A stretch of 64,000 bases of DNA from Calycina herbarum (taxonomy: Eukaryota; Ascomycota; Leotiomycetes; Helotiales; Pezizellaceae), in contig LLEY01000004.1 of the NCBI GenBank assembly GCA_001414485.1, positions 434,001 to 498,000 on the forward strand, read 5' to 3'. Shown here piece after piece: positions 56,638-64,000 of this stretch. Positions within the stretch are counted from its first letter, which is position 1; each line of letters begins with the position of its first letter. The notes under the pieces were generated by a model. It was not told the origin of the DNA. It was given only the letters and a program-made list of their open reading frames with translations, and searched no databases. A program made the translations under genes and the position numbers.

Positions 56638-57945
56638 ATTGAATAATAACAATGTAAGTATCTAAAGCTTGCTTTCAAGTTGGAAGATGAGTTGCGGAAA
56701 AGTGACCAAACCAACAAGCCCCCATGGCCATACCTATACTTAATAGCAACTTCTGTTCACATTTAATAACCAAACAAAACAGCAATTGAAGATACTTAGA
56801 AACAATCATATTCAGGTTACAAAGAAAGTCAAGCCACTCAAAGTGTCACCGCAAATCGATTCTCTGCTTCGAGATGTGGCTTGTGGACACAATGCGATTG
56901 AAGTCACCCAAAAGAGTACAAATTTCTTTATTTTTCTTTTCTCTCATTTTTGCGGTTGTATTTATGATAGTCATATTTAGCCTGCTATTTTTAACTGTCA
57001 CGTTTTTATCACGTGTTATGTCAAGCTTGAACTCGGTGGGGGGTCTCCAAACAACAAGCTTTTAACACTCAATCAATACTTCAATACTCTTTTGCCTACT
57101 TAAACGTCCCTGATTTATGCTCTGAACATTACGTCACATTAACTGTTTCTTAATTTGCCCTTCTCACTCTTTCTCAAGTCTCCTCATCATTTCCAATGTT
57201 TCTGCATATCACCACGCCTCTGATTTCAAATCCGTATACTGCTAACAACAAATAAACCACAGGGGAGTACACACGGGCTTTTTATTTTTGAAATAGCCAT
57301 AAGGTCCCAAGACATGAGACATCACTTGCCAAACCAAACCTAGTGGGCCTCAGTCCTTCCCAGCTGTGACAAGAGTCACTTTCAAACATTTTCTCTCTAT
57401 ATGTTCTCTACCGCACCAAACACGAAGAATAGACTCCTCGACCAACCTCAGACCAGCTTTAGATCGATCTTCACACCAAACCCCGCAACTTTCCCTACTT
57501 TATTCGAGGACCCCTCCCTGTTGAATCGAAAATACAACCTTTTCAAGATCAATATAGTTTAACAGCAGGCCTCTTCACGTAAAGATTTCCTGAGATAGTT
57601 GCAACAGCGACTTTATAAACGTGCACGCACCCAAAGTCATGCCTGTTCTGTTGGAAAACAGCTGGAAATACTGATGGGTCCATGGGTTGTATAGCTGACT
57701 GCTGGAACTGATAAAATTACATGACTAATCGTATTGCTAAAATCAAAGCAAGTCCTGAAGAATATATAAGCAAGTTAAAACACCCTGGATTAGCTGTGAG
57801 GCTAGGGGGAAGAACTTCAACTGCAACGCTAAGTATTCTACTGATAAATTCTAAAACTTCCCACCGGAGTTTGAACACAACTTGACGACATCCTCATTCA
57901 TCTAACCCCTTGTATCATACTCTATTTCAACATCGAAGTCGACTC
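56638..57945. other. Intergenic stretch with a duplicated segment
   Basis: 1.3 kb with no full gene. 56928-57260 resembles 55133-55330. A 53-codon frame (57401-57562) follows it, listed separately. Confidence 0.45.
57401..57562 (+). CDS. Small open frame, doubtful
   Basis: A 53-aa frame starting MFSTAPNTKNRLLDQ and containing ATFPTLFEDPSLL. It follows the duplicated noncoding segment, much as the frame at 55418 follows its own copy. Composition is protein-like, but the length is too small to decide. Confidence 0.2.
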   Translation: MFSTAPNTKNRLLDQPQTSFRSIFTPNPATFPTLFEDPSLLNRKYNLFKINIV

Positions 57946-58800
57946 TCAACTGCGACAACAAGCGCGTTCTATGGTCCGCTTGACGATTTTGACCGTATTG
58001 GCTACCCCTATTTTGTCTTTTGAACCTGGGATTTCATGCCCACCTTCGTGAATAAACTCTTCTCTTAGCTCAGACAAGCACAAGTCCTTCAAAACAGGCC
58101 CAAATTTTGGATACAAGGTATCATTTGCCCCCCAAATATGGGCAGTCGGAATGTGAATAATTATCCCGTTACTTTCCTTCTCACACCGTCGAGTTTTGCG
58201 TTCTCGGCGGAGAAGTGCCGGATCGCATGGGATACCACCAGAGAAAAATATCGCACATTTGAAAATTGGTTTAAGCTGTTGCTGTATGGGAGTCTCTTGA
58301 TGTTCTTGAATCAAAAGCATCGCCGCGAGCGCGGCACCGATTGAGAAAGCCATGACCCCGTCAAAGGGACCTTCGCTGTCTACAAACTCTCTAAGGTCTG
58401 CAAGTGCTTCCCAACAGCTTTCGGGGGAATCCTCGTCAGCGTATGTGAAGGTCTCTGTTCCTGGGGGTAGTCCGAGATCTGATATTCCTATGTTTTGTGT
58501 TACTAAATTGTGAGCATCTTGTAGGAACCCGAAATGGAAGTATATACCAGGTGCCATTGGGTATGGCAATTCCCCTTCTACTATCTCGTATTGGTGATGA
58601 TCGCCGATGGCATGTCTTATCGCAGCTAAAGGTATGAGACAGTGTGGGTGTTGGTGCTCTGGCCTCGCTTACCTGTTTGCATCTGGAAAATCTGAAGACG
58701 TACGGTTAGTTATTCTGTGCTAAGATATAGCCGAGATGTGATAAAGTGATGTACATGCCTCGCTGTTAGTTCCCATTCCGTGAAGGCATAAAAACCGCAT
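57946..58800 (-). CDS. FSH1-type serine hydrolase
   Basis: Three exons (58800-58759, 58691-58673, 58625-57946) encode 246 aa. Exon 1 gives MRFLCLHGMGTNSE, the family's typical start; the 19-nt exon 2 gives IFQMQT and exon 3 begins AAIRHAIG. Intron 1 must use a GC donor (GAG|GCATGT), since no GT site keeps the frame. The nucleophile elbow is AFSIGA, the acid is the Asp of WGANDTLYP and the base is the His of HEGGHEIPG. FSH hydrolases are alpha/beta-fold esterases; some (LovG type) release products from polyketide synthases. The gene is divergent from an SDR and close to an MFS pump, which suits a pathway role, but no synthase is in the window. Confidence 0.85.
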
Positions 58801-59312
58801 GATTGTTTTTGAGCTGAGAACTCTTGAGATGGCCCATTTAGCAATCAAAATCGCTCAAACAAACGATGATTCGCAAGTTATATGTGGTATGGTTACATCC
58901 AAAAATCAATAAATGCACGTTGCTTTTCTTTTGTGCAACAGTCTAGTGACAGGCAGCAGGGCAGGGTAGCTATTTGACCGCCCTGCACGATTCCGCCATA
59001 ACAGGCACCAACAAACAACAAACTGCACTCCGCCTATCCCCTCAGGTGCCTCAGGTGCGGGACAGGACGCTGTGGGTCCTTGTGGCTGACGAGGAGCCAT
59101 TGAGCCAATGAAATTTTAAGCATCTCGAATCGATCTTATTGGCTGGATACTTTCTCACCCGGCACAAGGACCCACGGCGTCCTGTTCCGGACCGCTTATA
59201 CCTACCCTACAGAAAGTACCTACTAGTACCTACCAACATCTTGTGCTGAGCCTGATTTTGACATCACCAATCTAGGACTTCTTCTCACAACAACGACAAT
59301 TTACAAAATACA
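58801..59312. other. Shared promoter of FSH1-type and SDR genes
   Basis: A 512-nt divergent promoter containing the inverted repeat listed at 59058-59190. CCTCAGGTGC is repeated in tandem at 59039-59058. Confidence 0.5.
59058..59190. repeat. Inverted repeat in the divergent promoter
   Basis: The arms at 59058-59086 and 59161-59190 are reverse complements with about three mismatches (core GGACGCTGTGGGTCCTTGTG against GGACGCCGTGGGTCCTTGTG), about 75 bp apart. It may be a foldback transposon remnant or a long regulatory palindrome serving both genes. Confidence 0.5.
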
Positions 59313-60347
59313 ATGTGTTTTGCTACAGTATCTGGAGTGACTTTGATTACGGGGGTAAGTAACTACCCAGCTTTAGGCTTTATGCCTCTTCAGGTGTGGC
59401 CAACCTCTAACCCATGATGTTCAGGCTGCAGCTGGCATAGGAGAAGAGGCCGGAAATGCCTTCGCAGAAGCAGGTGCCCTCGGTGTTGTCTTCGCAGACA
59501 TAAATGCAGAAACTGCTGCAGAAAACGCAGAGAAGAGCAAATCATTTGCCTCCAATCCTCAATACAGAGCTCTCAGTATCAAGGTTGATACAACTGATCC
59601 GGCTAGCGTCCAAGCGATGGTAGATTTCACGATTAAGGAGTTTGGCAGGATTGATTACAGTGTTAATAGCGCAGGTGTACGTATTGTCAAACATCTAATT
59701 TGCAGTATTTGCTCCGTGGCTGATTCCCCAATAGGTCGGTGCCACATCACTCGCCCCAACATCCGACATCAATATCGAGAATTTTGAAGCTACCCTTGCT
59801 GTGAACGCCAAAGGCACAATGTTGTGTGTTCGAGCTGTTACGAAAGCCATGATTTCTCAAGAACCGAAGGTATACAAAGGACGCAATGGTAAGGAGCGAA
59901 GCCTCGGGCGTGGATGCATCGTCAATATCGGTTCAGCACTTTCCTACGCCGCAGGTCCAGGAATGATGGCATATGTGTCTTCGAAACATGCGTTGCTAGG
60001 AATCACAAAAGTTGCTGGTCAGTATTCTGCAATCCCTGACAAGCGTTTCTTGTCTTCCAGCTCTTCAAAACGGAAACTAAATTCTCTCAGCATTGGATAA
60101 TGCAAAACATCAAATTCGAGTAAATGCATTGTGTCCCTCCTGGGTGGCAACTCCTATGCTTGAACGGAGTCTTGGTAGATGGCCGGGTTTGGAGAAAATG
60201 ATACAAGCGGCCTCCCCGGTTGGGCGTCCAGCAGACCCTGAAGAAGTTGCAAATGTCGCTGTTTTCATGTGTAGTCCCTCAGCAACCTACATCAATGGAA
60301 CTGGCTTGCTCATAGATGCTGGAATGTTAGTCACAGCAAATGTCTAG
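59313..60347 (+). CDS. Short-chain dehydrogenase/reductase (SDR)
   Basis: Four exons (59313-59354, 59425-59676, 59735-60017, 60091-60347; introns 70, 58 and 73 nt) encode 277 aa. The glycine motif ITGAAAGIG is completed across the first intron. Further motifs are a DINAETAAEN segment after beta-2 (acidic, suggesting NAD preference), VNSAG, and IVNIGSALSYAAGPGMMAYV, with catalytic Tyr and Lys in YVSSK. PSWVATPM and the C-terminal INGTGLLIDAGM are typical of classical SDRs. It is divergent from the FSH1-type hydrolase and convergent with an MFS pump 293 bp away (no gene in that gap). This fits a tailoring enzyme of a small-molecule pathway, as inference. Confidence 0.88.
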
Positions 60348-60640
60348 TAGTCATGATGAGGGATAGTGCAAGCACAACAAAAGAAAAATGAAATTCTTCA
60401 AATACAACCCGCCAGCAAGACTTATCTCAGATGTTGTTGACCTAGTAGTGTTATTTGCATCTCTTTGTGAGTGAAAATCATGTCAAAAGTTGACTGGCAT
60501 GTAATGATATTCGGAGACTATTTGAGCTTTTGTATTATAATGTTGTCCACGCTGAGTATTACGAGCTCTCTCTCCTATGGAGGCCAATTGATCATTATTG
60601 TACAAATCCCAAGTCGAACTCAGCCTCCACCCTTCCGTCC

Positions 60641-62700
60641 CTACACAACAATTTGCTTCCTCTGCCACATGAGCAGCGAAGATGGGATCTGTGCAGCGGC
60701 AAAACCAATAAGAATCCTGAACTGTAGATTATAACCGCTTGCAAATGCTCGCTCGATCTTTTCCTTTGCTATTGAGTCAAATGAGGCGATTGTTTGAGGG
60801 GTTTGGAGAATTCGGCTTCTCTGCTCAAGTGTTAGAAACTGATCTAAAGACGATATAACGTTCGCTTTGTAGGCTGCAGTGACAATTGCAAGTCCAATCA
60901 CGCCACCCATTATTCGGAATTGTGTTACTGATCCCAAGGCCACAGCTTCAAAAGTCAGTTATTTGCAAATATGTTATAAGGAGGTGGGTTGCAAGTACCT
61001 TGGTCACGACCCTCATCAACCGAGTAGGGAGTCATGAGAATCAGAGTCGATATATTAATACCCACACCAAATCCTGCAACAACTTGGTAACCATACTGAG
61101 CTGCGCTTGTTTTGTTCGAGAGAGGCAAGGTTGAAAGAAGTGCAAATCCTATGACTTGTAGCGAGGAAGCACCTATTACTAAATAAATAGGTGGAATTTT
61201 CGCCTTCCCAGCTAAAATAGAAGAAACTATTGACCCTATAGGTGCCGCGACCGTGAAAGGAATGAGACGAATTCCGGCACTAAGAGCGGATGCACCATTG
61301 ACGACTTGAAATCGTTGTGGGAGCTGAAATATTGTGACGAACCATGGTGCTCCAAGAAACAAGGCATTTCTGTAGAGATATTGAGTCAGTTAATATCCCC
61401 CAGAAAAAAAGTAAGGTCATAGACGCCGGTTCTTACAGAATCATTCCCGCCCAAATGCGACTAGTCATTAGCCTCCAAGGGAAAACAGGTTCGGTCATGC
61501 TAGACTTCAGTGTAACATTCCTCTCCCAGAAGACAAAAGCTATCCATGATAGTCCTGATATTGTCAAAAAGGAGATCACGAAGGCAGAATCCCATGCGAA
61601 AGACTGACCAGCCTCCTGAAGAGCAGCCACAAGAAGAGTTGTAGCAATCATTAATAAGGCTGCCCCGATAAAGTCAACTCTGCGAAACATCTCCTTTGAA
61701 AACAAGGAAATAATCTTCCGGCCTTCTGTGCTTCCTTTCTGATGCGGAAATTCTGCAGGAACACATAATAAAAGTGTTACCGCAGATAAAGCACCCGCTG
61801 GAACACTAGCAAAAAGAAGTCAATATTTGGAAGCGTTTGGCAGCAATCTTCGACAACTCACTTTATGAGAAACACCCATCTCCACCTCTCAGAATGGTTA
61901 AGTGCGCCTCCAAAGATCGGACCCAGCATCAGGGAGAGCGAGAAGACGCTAGATACCATGCTCATATACTTTGGATATGCTTCCGGGGGAACTAATTCCA
62001 TGAACACGACTGAGCCGAGGGCAAAATTGCCACCTCCTCCTAGTCCCTGGAAGGCTCGAAGTGAAATTCTAATTTTCTTAGCTATAATCTCTCTTAGAGC
62101 GGATTCTGGCGTACAGTTGAGTCATCGATTGAGCTGCACCACAAGCTCCAGAGAAAATGGTGAATATCGCGATTGCTGTTACTGCAAATATCTTTCGTCC
62201 GAAAATATCGCTGACTTTGGCCCAGATAATAAGCATACCTAGAAATTTGTTGTCAGAAACCCCCTCCATTCCTAGGAAAACTCAATCACTTACTGACGTA
62301 TCCGAGCATATATGAAGATATGAGCCAACTGCTTTGATTGAATTCATGTAAATCACCAGTAATGGAAATTATCGATGTTGTAACAATTGGAATTTCGAGG
62401 TTTGTGAGAAACAAGGAGGTGCAGAGTCTATGAGATGAAGTCAGTTTATTCGAAAGTATGTTTTTGTAAAATAAAAAAAAGGTCTTACGCTGCGGTAATC
62501 AAATAAAGTCTTGGGCCTGTCAAGTAGACGGTTGCAATATTCTCAGACGATTCGTCAATGTTATCATTTTTCTCATCACAAGCTTCGTGATTTTTCTTTT
62601 GACTCTTTGTTTGAACACAGTTTTCCTGGTCAATGTCTGAAGTTGGCTTCGAGTCGGACTCAGGTACAACGAGATTGGGAGCCTCAGTCATGGCTGGCAT
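60641..62700 (-). CDS. MFS efflux transporter (DHA2-type, 14 TM expected)
   Basis: Seven exons (62700-62489, 62427-62294, 62238-62115, 62068-61862, 61805-61437, 61369-60999, 60945-60641) encode 573 aa. All six introns are 46-67 nt GT-AG and keep frame. A hydrophilic N-terminus is followed by TM1 (YLITAALCTSLFLTNLEIPI), WLISSYMLGYVS, and the MFS loop motif as WAKVSDIFGRK. RAFQGLGGGG matches the second-loop motif of the drug:H+ antiporter class. The later membrane segments and loop (FLGAPWFVTIFQLPQRFQVV) match fungal toxin and multidrug pumps of the TOXA/TRI12 kind. It probably exports a metabolite through the plasma membrane. Its place beside the SDR and FSH1-type genes supports a pathway-linked role. 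Confidence 0.87.
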
Positions 62701-63548
62701 CTAATGTGCTACGGACTTTGATCGTTGGAATATAATTTCGAGAAAGTATTGCTGATGTTGAGAAGATGGAAAATTCAAGATTGCAATGCGGGATCGCACA
62801 AGTGACTGTTAATTGGCGTGGGCCAAAGCTCTGCGGTAACTGGAATGAGAAATTTCTGTGCCCACACAACTTTCATGTACCATGCCTCAGCCTATGATCT
62901 TGGTTTGGGTGTTGTCTCGGTGAGAATTTCGGTGTCGGTGTTGTGTTGGTGTTACATGTCTCCGCTAATAAGACGTCGACGGCAATTGACCCTGGCTGCA
63001 GGATGCAACGTTGAACGAGTGAATTTATCCAAATGAATGAACTGTTATTTGTGACATCAAACATATTCTCCGTTGAAGATGTGGGGGCCAAATGTTACGC
63101 CTTCTCAAATTCAGTCTCAAAATAAGACAGCAGCGCACATTCTGCACGTCATCCAGTAGTGCGTCCTTCACATTCTGCACGTCATCTAGTGGTGCATCCT
63201 TCATATTCTTCATGCAATATATCGATGGAGGGGCAGGCTACCTAGGTCAGAGATGACAGCGAGTTCGAAGGGGGCTACTTTTGCGGGATGCATTCAAGAG
63301 GCCTGGAAACGAGACACCATGTGTGTGGCTGTAAAGGTTTCTGCACTGAGAATCTACTGGCACGCTTCTTCCCCCCGGATGTCCAATGAATTTTCCAAGC
63401 GCTTATCTCCAAGTCCTCCCTCTTTCAACCTTGCAACCAAAAGTACACATCTAGCACCGTGTCTCTCTGAGGAGAATCAACATCAGCATTCTTGTGTAAT
63501 TCTTACCTTTTACCACATTTGTCTTCCCATCTTACCATAACAGAAAGT
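62701..63548. other. Intergenic, divergent promoter region
   Basis: No gene. A GGTGTTGT-rich stretch lies at 62907-62955 and a 33-bp tandem repeat at 63138-63203 (listed). Confidence 0.45.
63138..63203. repeat. 33-bp tandem repeat, two copies plus a partial
   Basis: Two adjacent 33-bp units beginning CATTCTGCACGTCATC (63138 and 63171) differ at three positions. A degenerate third start (TATTCTTCAT) follows at 63204. The 33-bp length keeps frame, but no gene covers it. Confidence 0.6.
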
Positions 63549-64000
63549 ATGTCGTCTGCTGCTCTTCAGAAGTTACTCGATGGCCCGGCGATGAAACCCC
63601 CCCTAGGCATTAAACCAAATTTCACAGACCCTCCCAACTTCAGGACAGCAATGCTTGTGGTGGAAGTGATATTTTTGGTTATTCCTACTCTTGCCATCTT
63701 CATGCGCTTGTATACAAAAGCTCGAATCAATCGGAACGTTACGTTGGATGATTGTAAGACTTCATGGCATTTCACCTGTTTGGTTAAGAATCACACTGAC
63801 CTACCATAGATCTCTGTGTTCTATCATTTGTAAGGAATTAATTCTAACAAGTTGACTCTAAATTGACTTGGTAGGCGGTATACGTGGGCCTCTACGTTCC
63901 AGCAAGAATAGCGGATAACCCCGCAGGAGCACGACATCAATGGGATGTGCAGGTCAAAGACATGAAAACCTTTCTCTATGTATGCTTCTGCCATGATCAG
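63549..64000 (+). CDS. Rhodopsin-domain (Pth11-like) membrane protein, 5' part
   Basis: Three exons are visible (63549-63753, 63810-63829, 63875-63979); a fourth intron begins GTATGC at 63980 and the gene runs off the window. The first 110 residues start MSSAALQKLLDGPAM, then have TM1 (MLVVEVIFLVIPTLAIFMRL), the family signature YTKARINRNVTLDD-YLCVLSF built across a 20-nt microexon, and AVYVGLYVPARIADNP. This is the typical N-terminus of the fungal integral membrane family related to the Pth11 receptor, with seven TM segments when complete. Ligand and role are unknown. It is divergent from the MFS pump. Confidence 0.75.

Noticed and set aside
1..64000. CRISPR array or bacterial operon signals
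   Set aside because: Introns, gene families and promoter type are fungal; no spaced identical direct repeats with unique spacers exist.

Overview
This window is nuclear DNA of a filamentous ascomycete. Short GT-AG introns (mostly 45-70 nt), CT-rich promoters, a HET-domain gene, a DHA2-type MFS pump, a Pth11-like rhodopsin-domain protein and several lineage-type orphan proteins all fit Pezizomycotina. The set of secreted and orphan proteins suggests Leotiomycetes (Helotiales), but that is inference. No tRNA, rRNA or CRISPR array was recognised.

Layout. 1-6.5 kb is AT-rich and has no intact gene. It holds eight evenly spaced copies of an 18-nt dyad that reads as a decayed peptide, plus one long reading frame broken only by three stop codons. 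A HET-domain incompatibility-type gene follows (6.5-8.6 kb). Two more dyads lie beyond it in the opposite orientation, with an SDR gene between them. 12.7-28 kb is gene-rich on the + strand: a Fig1-like membrane protein, an O-fucosyltransferase-like enzyme, an F-box-like protein, a GPI-type protein, a frameshifted orphan, a 1539-aa Q/P-rich protein with five Cys modules, and a BAHD-like acyltransferase. 29-38.6 kb is on the - strand: PRP4 (spliceosome), RAD17 (checkpoint clamp loader), an orphan, a broken secreted-protein gene and a GPI-type protein made of two tandem repeats.

40.9-50.3 kb carries an SRR1-domain protein, a large protein that appears to join a Ulp1-like and an OTU-like cysteine-protease module, a 135-bp foldback element, and a DapB-type dipeptidyl aminopeptidase. 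50.8-56.6 kb holds three - strand genes sharing an N-terminal Cys/His module (one with a RING finger), a GMC oxidoreductase relic and a small membrane protein. 57.9-64 kb looks like the edge of a metabolic gene cluster: an FSH1-type hydrolase divergent from an SDR, a 14-TM-type MFS pump convergent with the SDR, and a rhodopsin-domain membrane protein cut by the window end.

Exon boundaries come from splice consensus and frame continuity only. Intron-containing models were checked so that exon lengths sum to whole codons. The least certain models are the first exons at 18098 and 35370 and the frameshifted gene at 20263.
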